Shown: in pieces, positions 44,895 through 53,815 of the stretch
Position numbering within the stretch: position 1 is the stretch's first letter
How the letters are laid out: each line of letters opens with the position of its first letter
NCBI RefSeq assembly: GCF_013403245.1
Contig: NZ_JACBNQ010000004.1
Span: forward strand, 124,001 to 188,000
DNA length: 64,000 nucleotides
Source: Sedimentibacter hydroxybenzoicus DSM 7310
Lineage (GTDB): Bacteria > Bacillota > Clostridia > Tissierellales > Sedimentibacteraceae
Direction: 5' to 3'
Made by a program: the position numbers and the translations under genes
The notes under the pieces: model-generated
What the model was told of the DNA's origin: nothing
Seen by the model: the letters and a program-made list of their open reading frames with translations, nothing else
Databases searched by the model: none

Positions 44895-44948
44895 AAAAAA
44901 GCGTAGATTCCGGACTATGGTTAGTCTATGAAAATATGCTTTTTTTAT
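44895..44948 (+). terminator. Terminator after the collagen-like gene
   Basis: AAAAAAGCGTA (44895-44905) pairs with TATGCTTTTTT (44935-44945, one wobble); a further inner helix forms from TAGATTCCGGACTA and TAGTCTA. Confidence 0.75.
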
Positions 44949-45059
44949 TGGAGATAAATCCTTCCTTAAATAATAACATATAAAATGGTTATCATATTTT
45001 TTAATGAATATATTATTTTGAAAATAAAAAATAATAACTGAAGATAAAGCGAGAATAAT

Positions 45060-46154
45060 ATGAAGAATCATAACAATGAAAAAGCCATTATTCTTATTCC
45101 ATCCCTTGAGCCCGACAGAAAACTTTTAGCATATGTGAATGAGTTAAAGGAACATGGTCTTACGGATGTTATTATTATTGATGATGGTTCCGGAGAAGAT
45201 TATCAACCTATTTTTTGCGAGCTTATTACTATTGGCTGTGTAGTATTGCACCATTCGGAGAATTATGGAAAGGGTTGTGCACTAAAGACCGGATTTAAGT
45301 ATATACAAGAAAATTATGATTGGTTTAGCTGTGTTGTAACGGCAGATTCGGACGGACAACATGCAGTTAAGGATGTTTTGAGAATTTTGGAAACATCAAA
45401 AAAGAATCCTGACACATTAAGCTTGGGTGTTCGCGATTTTAGTATGCCCGGAATACCTGTCAAGTCCTTGCTGGGAAACAGGTTTGTTTCCTTTGTGTTC
45501 GCCTTATTATACGGGAGGTATATTTCCGATACTCAAACAGGGCTCAGGGCATTCGGTATACCGCTGCTTGAATTTATGATTGATGTAAAAGGAGAAAGGT
45601 TTGAATATGAGATGAAAATGCTTATTGCCTGTGTGCAAGCCGGAATTTCTATTACGATGATTCCGATTCAGGTAATTTATATAGATTCTAATGAAAGGAC
45701 TCACTTTAAACCTATTCTTGACAGCATTAGAGTTGTCGGAACAATTCTCTCTGATTTTCTCCGGTTTTCTGTTTCATCTATTGTTAGTGCAGCAGTTGAT
45801 CTTGGAATTGCGTGGCTTCTTTTGGATTTTCTTCACGTATATTTTAAATCGGAATATCTGAAAATTTTAATGGCAACATTTGTTGCGAGAGTTATTTCGA
45901 CAGGGGTAAATTACCTGTTGAATCGAAACTTTGTGTTCAGAGAGAAGAGTGCAGGCGGACGAAGCTTGATTCGTTACTTGATGTTGTGTGCTGTGATTAT
46001 TATATTTTCAACGACAGGTGTCTACGTGCTTTACAAAGGCTTTGGAATCAATGAAAAAATCGGAAAAGTTATCTGTGATACTTTATTGTATTTCCTAAGC
46101 TATCAAGTACAGCAAAGATGGGTTTTCAAATATATGGGAGATGAACCGCAATGA
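45060..46154 (+). CDS. Glycosyltransferase family 2 fused to GtrA-like membrane domain
   Basis: This 364-residue protein joins a cytoplasmic GT2 domain (ILIPSLEPDRKLLAYVNELK, DDGSG near 44, and TADSDGQH near 105) to a GtrA domain of four membrane segments (about 230-350). GT2-GtrA proteins make or flip polyprenyl-phosphate sugars. It is the first gene of a four-gene operon with the cellulose-synthase-like gene, whose ATG overlaps this stop. It may supply a lipid-linked sugar for decorating or priming the polymer. The clostridial cellulose (ccs) operons known from Clostridioides difficile contain similar partners. Confidence 0.85.
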   Translation: MKNHNNEKAIILIPSLEPDRKLLAYVNELKEHGLTDVIIIDDGSGEDYQPIFCELITIGCVVLHHSENYGKGCALKTGFKYIQENYDWFSCVVTADSDGQHAVKDVLRILETSKKNPDTLSLGVRDFSMPGIPVKSLLGNRFVSFVFALLYGRYISDTQTGLRAFGIPLLEFMIDVKGERFEYEMKMLIACVQAGISITMIPIQVIYIDSNERTHFKPILDSIRVVGTILSDFLRFSVSSIVSAAVDLGIAWLLLDFLHVYFKSEYLKILMATFVARVISTGVNYLLNRNFVFREKSAGGRSLIRYLMLCAVIIIFSTTGVYVLYKGFGINEKIGKVICDTLLYFLSYQVQQRWVFKYMGDEPQ

Positions 46155-48214
46155 ACGAAAAGCAAAGAAGTGTTTTCTTAATACTTACCATAATTCTTAT
46201 GACTGTATACCTTTTGTGGAGACTCTTTTTTACATTGCCTTTCGGTCAGGGTGTTTTGAACATGATTTTTGGAATCCTGCTGATTGTGGCTGAAACGGTG
46301 ACTGTATTGACAACATTTGAGCTTTTTATTCAAAAAATAAAAAAGAAAAGAGGATATTTGGAATGTCCGGTTATTCCATCAGAATATTATCCTGATGTGG
46401 ATGTTTTTATTGCCACTCACAATGAGTCGGTTGACTTATTATACAAAACAGTTAATGCTTGTACCTTCATGGATTATCCGGATAAGCAAAAGGTACATAT
46501 TTATCTCTGTGACGACAGCAGCCGTCCCGAAGTGGCAGAGCTTGCAAAACAGTTTGGAATAGGATACCTGGGTCTTGCTGATAACAAACATGCCAAATCC
46601 GGCAACTTAAACAATGCTTTGTCTAAAACGTCATCCCCTCTGATTGCTACCTTTGATGCAGATATGATTCCTCAGCATACATTTTTGATGAAGACTGTTC
46701 CTTACTTCCTGCTTTCAGAATTTAAAGGAAGGGGGACACACCTCCTTTTCACAGAAAGTCTTTGTGGTAAGGAGGAATGTCCACGTCAGAAGGAGGATGA
46801 TGTATGGCTGCTTCGCAGAAAGAATGAGAAAGATGACGGTTGGAAACTGGGGTTGGTGCAGACTCCTCAGAGTTTTTATAATCCGGACCTGTTTCAGTTT
46901 AATCTTTTTGCGGAACGAAGTATACCTAACGAGCAGGATTTCTTTTCAAGAGAAATTAACATTCTTCGTAACACATCCAACGCAGTGGCTTACACCGGCA
47001 GCAACACAGTGATTTCTCGAAAAGCAATGGAGGATATTAACGGTTTTCCTTTGAGAACCATCACTGAAGATTTTGAGACGAGTATACGTATGCAACAGGC
47101 AGGATATATTACGTATGCAACAGATGAAGTTCAGGCAGCCGGTCTTACTACCACAACTGTTTCAGGCATGATTAAGCAAAGAGTCAGGTGGGCAAGAGGC
47201 GTTTTGCAAAGCTTGCAGAATACCCGTGCCATCTTTTCCAAAAAGCTTTCTCTACCTGCAAGAATTACATATTTAAACAGTTTTCTGTATTGGTGGTCTT
47301 TTTTTAACCGGATGATTTTTATTTTGTCGCCCATTTTATTTGCGCTATTTGATTTTCAAATTGTAAATACAGGATTTTGGGATATAGTTATTTTTTGGCT
47401 GCCGTCTTATTTCTTTTACAGCACGGCAATGCGCTATCTTTCCGGTAACATCAGGACACAGCGGTGGAGTCAGGTCGTGGATACAATTTTTATGCCTTAT
47501 CTGATTATTCCGGTGCTGCTTGAAACGCTCCATATACATGAGAGGAAGTTTAAAGTCACAAATAAAAGTAAACTATCATCAAAGGACAAATTTTATAATT
47601 TCTGGTATGCTATTCCGCATATTTTTTTATTAGTGCTCTCTATTATGGCTATTATCCGCTTTGCGTATGGTAAATACGGCTGGGCACTTTTTTATGGCAG
47701 CATTATTATTTTTTGGCTTGCATATAATATTGTAGCGCTGTTCTATGCCCTGTTCTTTATGCTCGGTCGCCGTTCTTACCGTGCATCTGAACGCATTCAG
47801 GCATCGGAGACAGTATATGTTAAGTATAAGGACAAAGAATATAAAGCAGTGACAATAGATGTATCTGATCACGGACTATCGTTCTACGTTCCGTCTCCAA
47901 TAGATTTGCCGGAGAAATCAGGTATTAATCTGACTATTCAAACCTGCCGATATGAAGCACGGCTTGAAGGCTCTGTAGTATATATAAGAAAAGAAGGTGA
48001 TGGTTGGCGTTATTCTGCCGTTGTTAAACCTGTAGATGAAACGGATAAACGCCAATACATGCAGATTATATATGACCGTCTCCATTCTCTGCCAAAGCAA
48101 ATTGACCCTTGGGTAACTGTCTATGATGATATATTTCGCAATATAGAAAACAGGGTGCGTTTAGTACGAAATAAACCTGTAAATCATACGAGAAAAGTGA
48201 CAGGAGGGAATTGA
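46151..48214 (+). CDS. Cellulose-synthase-like GT2 with C-terminal PilZ domain
   Basis: This processive beta-glycan synthase (687 aa) of the BcsA/CcsA type makes and exports polymer through its own membrane channel. GT2 motifs in order are FIATHNE with CDDSS (first Asp), FDADMIP (DxD), TEDFE (catalytic base) and QRVRW (Q/RxxRW). Membrane segments lie at about 10-50 and 380-560. The PilZ domain (about 565-665) has RASER (RxxxR) and DVSDHG (DxSxxG), the c-di-GMP-binding residues, so the enzyme should be switched on by c-di-GMP from the two cyclases upstream. It overlaps the upstream gene by 4 bases and the next gene follows one base after its stop. The sugar made is not certain. Confidence 0.9.
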   Translation: MNEKQRSVFLILTIILMTVYLLWRLFFTLPFGQGVLNMIFGILLIVAETVTVLTTFELFIQKIKKKRGYLECPVIPSEYYPDVDVFIATHNESVDLLYKTVNACTFMDYPDKQKVHIYLCDDSSRPEVAELAKQFGIGYLGLADNKHAKSGNLNNALSKTSSPLIATFDADMIPQHTFLMKTVPYFLLSEFKGRGTHLLFTESLCGKEECPRQKEDDVWLLRRKNEKDDGWKLGLVQTPQSFYNPDLFQFNLFAERSIPNEQDFFSREINILRNTSNAVAYTGSNTVISRKAMEDINGFPLRTITEDFETSIRMQQAGYITYATDEVQAAGLTTTTVSGMIKQRVRWARGVLQSLQNTRAIFSKKLSLPARITYLNSFLYWWSFFNRMIFILSPILFALFDFQIVNTGFWDIVIFWLPSYFFYSTAMRYLSGNIRTQRWSQVVDTIFMPYLIIPVLLETLHIHERKFKVTNKSKLSSKDKFYNFWYAIPHIFLLVLSIMAIIRFAYGKYGWALFYGSIIIFWLAYNIVALFYALFFMLGRRSYRASERIQASETVYVKYKDKEYKAVTIDVSDHGLSFYVPSPIDLPEKSGINLTIQTCRYEARLEGSVVYIRKEGDGWRYSAVVKPVDETDKRQYMQIIYDRLHSLPKQIDPWVTVYDDIFRNIENRVRLVRNKPVNHTRKVTGGN

Positions 48215-48215
48215 A

Positions 48216-50081
48216 ATGACGGCTATACTTGCATTTTTTTCAACAATTCTGTTAATATGCTCTTTCCTTGGCTATATGCTTCTGACTCAAAAAATAACCG
48301 GGATAAGACAGGAGTTTGTGCCTGTGTTTGTCTTTTCATCCGTTGCGTGTATTGTATATTTCTGTGGTTTAGCAGGAATACTCTTTGCAGGTTCCGTTAC
48401 AGTTATGGTGGGAGGGCTGATTGCATTTGGCATTCTTTTGGCAAAGAGATTGCGTAATGAGTCACATTTCAGGATTCAGCTTTCTTTATTCGGATTTTTT
48501 TGGTTAGCAGGAAATTTGTTTTTCTTTTCACTCCTGCTTAGAAGTGAATTGACTCATTACGATAATTTTTCTCATTGGGCAATTGTAGTAAAGCAGATGC
48601 TTAGTACTGACGCTTTTCCTGCCTCAAGCTCCAATCTTATCGACTTTAAAAATTACCCTCTCGGCATTTCGTCCTTCATATATTACGTCTGCCGTTTTGC
48701 CGGTAATTATCAGCAGGTTATGATTTTAGCCCAGGGGATATTGATTTTTTCTTGTTTTTATGCCATATTTGGTATTATAACCGAGAAAAAAAGATTTTTG
48801 CTGTATGCATTTTTAGGATTGGGTTGTTCTTCACTTTCCTTTTTCAATATTACAATTCGCATCAATAATTTATTAGTGGATTTTTTGCTGCCAATTTACA
48901 CATTAGCAATTTTTGCAGTGGCATATCGGTATAGCGGAGACCATAAGCGTGCTTTTACCGGTGCTTTACCCATAGCGGCTCTGTTGGCAATTACAAAGAG
49001 TACAGGAATAATCTTTGCGGTGATTGGTCTTGTTTTTCTGTTTTACATGGTATTCATTCACGACAGTTATACATCAGGAGGCCGAAAATTACTCCTTGTT
49101 CTCATTACATTGCTTGTGGCAATTTTGCCGTATTTGAGTTGGTCATGGCATATGAAAACTGCATTCAGTGATGTTGAGAACAAATTTGATTTTCAAAATA
49201 TGCCGGAGGAAAAAACAGTTGAGCAAATACAGGAAATTTCATATTTGTTTATCCGCTCAAGTACTGATATCTCAACAAGACCTGCAATGGGAATACTTGT
49301 CTTCAACCTTACAGCTGCCGGAGCAATAATTTTTGATTTCCTTGTGCTTAAGAAAAAATGGAAGCTGTGGAAAGCGCTGATTGCTCTTGATGTTGTACTG
49401 ATTCTTTATTATGCGGGTATTTTAGGCTTGTATGTTTTTTCGATGCCATTGGACGAGGCAATGTGGTTAGCCGGATTCGAACGTTATGCTTCAAGTATAG
49501 TTGTGCTGTTTGCAGGGGGATTAGTTATGACCGCTGCAGTGGATATTGAAAATTCATTTTACTACAGAATCGGTCAGGTACCGGATGAACAGGCATTTCG
49601 CAGTGTAGGAAGCAAGAATCGTTATCAAAAGGGCGTATTGGCTTGTATGGCAATTGCCGTTACATTACTGCTGTCGGAATACAATGGAATTTTATCTATT
49701 GTACGTACATACGATAACTCTCTGCCTTATAAAATCAGTACAATTACAGGAGATAGGTGGTATAAAAATGGTGAAGAAGACAGTAAAAGATATCTTTTTT
49801 ATGCACCGGACAGAGATTCACAGGTTACAAATTTTTATATGCAATATGTAGGAAGATACTACCTATATTGTCCTAATGTTGACGGTATCTGCCTTTTCTA
49901 CGAAGATAATATGAATAATTTGCTGAGCGGTTATGATTACTTGATAGTGGCGGAGGGAGATGCCAATGAGCGTTACCTGCTTCGTAAACATTACGGTGTT
50001 TCAGGGAAGGAAGGTATTTACAGGGTTGAAAGTAAGGACGGACAGGTTGAACTTATCTTTGAAGAGAGCGAGGAAAAATAG
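48216..50081 (+). CDS. Polytopic membrane protein of the polysaccharide operon
   Basis: This 621-residue protein has about a dozen hydrophobic segments across residues 1-490 and a soluble C-terminal part of about 130 residues (after LLSEYNGIL near 485). I do not recognise a named family with confidence. The arrangement, with a loop containing LRSELTHYDNFSHWAIVVKQ near 105-125, resembles GT-C membrane glycosyltransferases. It may transfer groups from a lipid carrier to the growing polymer or take part in export. It is transcribed with the synthase (1-base gap) and the GH5 gene (2-base gap). Confidence 0.7.
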   Translation: MTAILAFFSTILLICSFLGYMLLTQKITGIRQEFVPVFVFSSVACIVYFCGLAGILFAGSVTVMVGGLIAFGILLAKRLRNESHFRIQLSLFGFFWLAGNLFFFSLLLRSELTHYDNFSHWAIVVKQMLSTDAFPASSSNLIDFKNYPLGISSFIYYVCRFAGNYQQVMILAQGILIFSCFYAIFGIITEKKRFLLYAFLGLGCSSLSFFNITIRINNLLVDFLLPIYTLAIFAVAYRYSGDHKRAFTGALPIAALLAITKSTGIIFAVIGLVFLFYMVFIHDSYTSGGRKLLLVLITLLVAILPYLSWSWHMKTAFSDVENKFDFQNMPEEKTVEQIQEISYLFIRSSTDISTRPAMGILVFNLTAAGAIIFDFLVLKKKWKLWKALIALDVVLILYYAGILGLYVFSMPLDEAMWLAGFERYASSIVVLFAGGLVMTAAVDIENSFYYRIGQVPDEQAFRSVGSKNRYQKGVLACMAIAVTLLLSEYNGILSIVRTYDNSLPYKISTITGDRWYKNGEEDSKRYLFYAPDRDSQVTNFYMQYVGRYYLYCPNVDGICLFYEDNMNNLLSGYDYLIVAEGDANERYLLRKHYGVSGKEGIYRVESKDGQVELIFEESEEK

Positions 50082-50083
50082 CA

Positions 50084-51226
50084 GTGAAAAGACATAAATA
50101 CAGATTTTATTTTTATAATTTCATCTTAGCTCTTTGTTTTATATTTATAACAGGAATATTTGCGCTTAAAAACTTACAAGGGATAGAGATATTGAACCTT
50201 ATGAAACAAGAAAGAGAAACAAGAAATTTTGTAAAACAACTGGGACAGGGATTTAATTTAGGTAATACCTTAGATACACACGACCTTCACTTTGAAACAA
50301 ATGACCCATCTGATTTTGAGACCTACTGGGGAAATCCTGTTACCACAAAAGAAATGCTGGAGGATATAAAATTGGCAGGCTTTAATGTGCTTCGGGTTCC
50401 TGTAACATGGTATGAGCATATGGATGAGAATGATATTATTGACCCGATTTGGCTTGAACGTGTATGTCAGGTTGTGGACTACGGATTAGAAGCGGGTATG
50501 TATGTGATTATAAATGCACATCATGACGATTGGTATATCCCTGATGATGAATATTTGCCAAAAGCCCGCGAAAGAATGAAAGCTTTGTGGAGCCAGATTG
50601 CCGAACGATTTAAAGAATATGACCAAAACCTTTTGTTTGAAAGCATGAATGAACCGCGATTAATCGGAGAAACAGAGGAATGGAGAGAGGGAACTCCACG
50701 GTCGCGGGAAATCATCAATGTATTAAATGAGATTTTTGTGCAGACAATTCGTGAAAGCGGCGGAAAAAATGCAGATAGATACCTTATCCTTCCTACTTAT
50801 TGTGCAAAGCCTTATGAAGAAGCATTGAAGGATTTTCGTATGCCTGAAGGAAACAGATTAATTGCTTCAATACATCTGTATTCGCCATATAGTTTTACAT
50901 TAAATATGCAAGGTACATCTGAATTTAATCACGAAGAGCCTGCAGATACCGAAGAGGTTGATAAAATATTTGAGGATCTTAATCGATTTTTTATAAGCAA
51001 GGGTGTATCTGTAATTATAACCGAATTCAGTGCGGTGGATAAGAAAAATGAGCAACAGCGCGCAACTTGGGCACGATATGTCGGGAAAAAGGCAGAATAT
51101 TTTGGAATTGCTTGTATCTGGTGGGATGCAGGTCCGGGTGAAGAGGAAGGTAAGCCCTTTCCGCTTTATAACCGATATACACGTAAATGGCTGTTTCCTG
51201 ATTTGTTGGAAGCATTAACTGAATAG
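50084..51226 (+). CDS. Glycoside hydrolase family 5 endoglucanase
   Basis: This 380-residue enzyme is held by an N-terminal anchor or signal (residues 9-28) facing outside. The GH5 features are GFNLGNTLDTHD, NVLRVPVTWYEH, INAHHDDWY, the acid/base Glu190 in SMNEPR, HLYSPYSFT and the nucleophile Glu314 in IITEFSA. It should cut beta-1,4-glucan. As the last gene of the synthase operon it plays the role of BcsZ/CcsZ, trimming or releasing the nascent polymer. The GTG start is 2 bases after the previous stop. Confidence 0.92.
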   Translation: MKRHKYRFYFYNFILALCFIFITGIFALKNLQGIEILNLMKQERETRNFVKQLGQGFNLGNTLDTHDLHFETNDPSDFETYWGNPVTTKEMLEDIKLAGFNVLRVPVTWYEHMDENDIIDPIWLERVCQVVDYGLEAGMYVIINAHHDDWYIPDDEYLPKARERMKALWSQIAERFKEYDQNLLFESMNEPRLIGETEEWREGTPRSREIINVLNEIFVQTIRESGGKNADRYLILPTYCAKPYEEALKDFRMPEGNRLIASIHLYSPYSFTLNMQGTSEFNHEEPADTEEVDKIFEDLNRFFISKGVSVIITEFSAVDKKNEQQRATWARYVGKKAEYFGIACIWWDAGPGEEEGKPFPLYNRYTRKWLFPDLLEALTE

Positions 51227-51337
51227 AGATTGTACAATAATTTGAGCACATAATCAGTTGCGCATTGAGTTATTTACATAATTGTGATACAATATTCCAT
51301 AAAATACACAATACATACCTTACGGAGGATAAAAATT

Positions 51338-51868
51338 TTGAATCAATTACGGACACTATGTGTGATGGGCACATTCGACAGTCAAGCTAACCAAGAGGTG
51401 TTATTAATCAAAGAAAAATTGAAATCAGAAGGTATTTCTACTGATATATATGAACCTCATATAACATTTGGTATCTATACAGAACTTGACGAAGAGAGGC
51501 TGCTTAAGTGGGTTAGTAATGTGGCAGAACAGCATAAAAAATTCAATGTCTATTTTAATCATTTCGGTTTTTTTTCAGATGCCCCATTTTGCTTTTTAGC
51601 GCCTAGTTCCAGCTATAGCTTACTGGATCTGCATTCAGGCATACGTGAGAAATACGATAACCTTTGTGCGGACAAAGGGTGTTTATATTCGCTTAAGCAA
51701 CAAAAATGGACTCCTCATATGACAATTGCTTCTGTTGAGCCGGGACAGGAGGAAAGGCTGTTTTCAATTCTTTGGAAAAACTTTCTGCCATTTACAGCAG
51801 AACTTACAAAACTAAAAATAACATCTTCCGATACAAGCGAAGATGTTGGTGTGTTTGAACTGCAATAA
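51338..51868 (+). CDS. 2H phosphoesterase (2'-5' RNA ligase family)
   Basis: This 176-residue protein has the two His motifs of the 2H superfamily: PHITFG (about 47) and PHMTIA (about 124). Members hydrolyse or ligate cyclic phosphates in RNA or small nucleotides; the substrate here is unknown. The TTG at 51338 has GGAGGAT upstream and is preferred over the far ATG at 51284. It stands alone and converges on the Ada-like gene. Confidence 0.8.
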   Translation: MNQLRTLCVMGTFDSQANQEVLLIKEKLKSEGISTDIYEPHITFGIYTELDEERLLKWVSNVAEQHKKFNVYFNHFGFFSDAPFCFLAPSSSYSLLDLHSGIREKYDNLCADKGCLYSLKQQKWTPHMTIASVEPGQEERLFSILWKNFLPFTAELTKLKITSSDTSEDVGVFELQ

Positions 51869-51941
51869 AGAGAATTAATGCTCGTCAATATACTGATTCA
51901 ATGCATCGTGATATACATCGATTCTTGTTTCTTGCGGTTTC

Positions 51942-52502
51942 TTAACTATTGTATTTATTACCATATTCACTTCTGTATGCCGCAGGGGATAATCCTGTAT
52001 TAATCTTGAAAAAGCGATAAAAGGATGATAAACCTTCAAAACCTATGGCATATGCTATATCAATTATTTTATCATTAGTTTCAGAAAGCAGTCGCTTTGC
52101 TTCTTTTAGTCTCAATTTTTTTATATATTCATATACTGTGATGCCGTATTCATCCTTAAAGATTTGAACCATTCGTCGATGAGACAGGCCCAGTTGCTGT
52201 AGTTCTTTATTTATTTCATCGTCTCCACGGAAAGACTCATCCAGTAATTTCTTTACTTTTTCTGCAATTTCTTTAATCGGCTGATATTCTGAAAGATCGC
52301 TTCTGCACCTCTTGCATGGACTGAATCCTGCGGCTATAGCCTGTTCTGCCGTATTAAAAAAGCTTACATTTTCACGTTTAGGATTTTTGGATTTACATGA
52401 AGGCCGGCAATAGATTCCGGTGGATTTGACTGCATAGAAAAAAATACCGTCGTAGGACGCATCATTTTCTGATACTGCTTTCCACATTTCTTCCTGTGTC
52501 AT
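51942..52502 (-). CDS. adaA: Ada-type methylphosphotriester sensor and AraC regulator
   Basis: This 186-residue protein corresponds to the N-terminal half of Ada. A Cys4 zinc/methyl-acceptor domain (FFYAVKSTGIYCRPSCKSKN and FSPCKRCRSDL; the first Cys accepts the methyl group) is joined to an AraC-type HTH (IDIAYAIGFEGLSSFYRFFK, AYRSEYG). It senses methyl damage on the DNA backbone and turns on repair genes. The alkyltransferase half is absent; ogt-like genes at 57495 and 34554 could supply it, as in the adaA/adaB split of Bacillus. Confidence 0.9.
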   Translation of the reverse strand: MTQEEMWKAVSENDASYDGIFFYAVKSTGIYCRPSCKSKNPKRENVSFFNTAEQAIAAGFSPCKRCRSDLSEYQPIKEIAEKVKKLLDESFRGDDEINKELQQLGLSHRRMVQIFKDEYGITVYEYIKKLRLKEAKRLLSETNDKIIDIAYAIGFEGLSSFYRFFKINTGLSPAAYRSEYGNKYNS

Positions 52503-52640
52503 TTTCTTATCTCCTTCTTCTGTTTCTTAGGGATTTAGTATATTATAGCATATGTGTACAAAGTTTTTCTTCTCAATTTAGGATGTTCAATTTTAAGTCT
52601 GAACAGGCTAGAAAATATCTTAAAATATTTTTACAATATA

Positions 52641-52669
52641 TTGCAAAAAATGTATCATTATGCTATGAT
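52641..52669 (+). promoter_or_regulatory. Sigma-A-type promoter of the secreted protein gene
   Basis: TTGCAA (52641-52646) and TATGAT (52664-52669) are separated by 17 bases, 31 bases before the ATG. Confidence 0.6.
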
Positions 52670-52699
52670 ATTGGACATACTTGAATTGGAGGAAATAAT

Positions 52700-53725
52700 A
52701 TGTACATTAAATCATTACACAAACTTTTATTATCAACTATGTTAATTTTGGGACTTATGATGGTTCCGGTCTATGCGGCTCAGACAGAGACAATCGATTT
52801 AGTAGATGCAGACAGCGGTTATAAAATTGTTGTACCTAACTTTATTGATATAAGAGAAGTAGAGGTAGACGGAGAAGTTATCAGGGCAGTTGCTGTAGAA
52901 AAACCTGTTAAGGACAGCTTAGGCACATATACTTTCTTTGAAATACAAACAACTAATGAAGATGCATCAATGATAGCTTCAGCTCCCGGAACATTCTATG
53001 AGCAAATAGGTGATCTTTTTTATGAATTAGAAGATGGCAAGGTTGCATACAGACCGTCATTGTATGTAGATTTCGAAGAAGTTTTTGAGGACAACGTATT
53101 TGTTTTTGATTTTTCTGTTAGGGATGCAGACGGAGAAGTAATAAATGTTTTTAATAGCATTTATTTTGTGTTTGTAGAAGCAGAAGAAGCTACTGAAACA
53201 CCTGCTGAAGCTACTGAAACTACCGTTGAAGAAACTGCTGAAGAAACTACCGAAACTCCTGAAGCTGTTGTTGAAACGCCGGCTCAGGAAGCAACGGCTG
53301 TACCTACGGCATCTGATGTTGTTGTAGACGGAAAGAATGTTTCTTTTGAAGCATATAACATCGACGGATACAATTATTTTAAACTGAGAGATTTGGCTAT
53401 GGCTGTAACCGGTTCAGATAAACAATTCGAAGTTACATGGGATGGAGAGAAAAATGCTATTAACCTTGTTTCCGGCGAAGCATATACACCTGTTGGAGGA
53501 GAATTTGCGGTATCAGAAGGAACCGAATCTGTACAAGCAATAGTTAATCAGTCAACAATCTACATAGATGGAGAAGAAATTGCACTTCAGGCATATACAA
53601 TTGGAGGAAATAATTACTTCAAACTTAGAGATGTAGGCGAAGTGTTTGATTTTGGTGTTCTTTGGGATGGAGAGTTAAATCAGATTTCAATTGATACAGT
53701 TGTTGGCTATGTAGTAGTAGAATAA
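52700..53725 (+). CDS. Secreted stalk-domain (copper-amine-oxidase-N-like) protein
   Basis: This 341-residue exported protein has a signal peptide (LLLSTMLILGLMMVPVYAAQ, cleavage near 27), a folded domain (about 30-155), a Glu/Thr/Pro-rich flexible linker (about 157-205, repeated ETPAEATE), and two copies of a stalk-type motif: FEAYNIDGYNYFKLRDLAMA (about 215-235) and LQAYTIGGNNYFKLRDVGEV (about 295-315). Such NYFKLRD repeats are common on Clostridia surface proteins and form rigid stalks; the ligand is unknown. There is no LPXTG motif. It is divergent from the Ada-like gene. Confidence 0.85.
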   Translation: MYIKSLHKLLLSTMLILGLMMVPVYAAQTETIDLVDADSGYKIVVPNFIDIREVEVDGEVIRAVAVEKPVKDSLGTYTFFEIQTTNEDASMIASAPGTFYEQIGDLFYELEDGKVAYRPSLYVDFEEVFEDNVFVFDFSVRDADGEVINVFNSIYFVFVEAEEATETPAEATETTVEETAEETTETPEAVVETPAQEATAVPTASDVVVDGKNVSFEAYNIDGYNYFKLRDLAMAVTGSDKQFEVTWDGEKNAINLVSGEAYTPVGGEFAVSEGTESVQAIVNQSTIYIDGEEIALQAYTIGGNNYFKLRDVGEVFDFGVLWDGELNQISIDTVVGYVVVE

Positions 53726-53745
53726 CAATATTTTAGCAAAAAATA

Positions 53746-53785
53746 CGGGACGCCTGTGTGAACAGACGTCCTGTTTTTGTTATGC
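53746..53785. terminator. Bidirectional terminator
   Basis: ACGGGACGCCTGT (53746-53758) pairs with ACAGACGTCCTGT (53763-53775) with wobbles over a GTGA loop, followed by TTTTTG. It serves both this gene and the converging collagen gene. Confidence 0.8.
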
Positions 53786-53815
53786 TATAATTGTAAGGAT
53801 CTCTTAAAAAACCTC

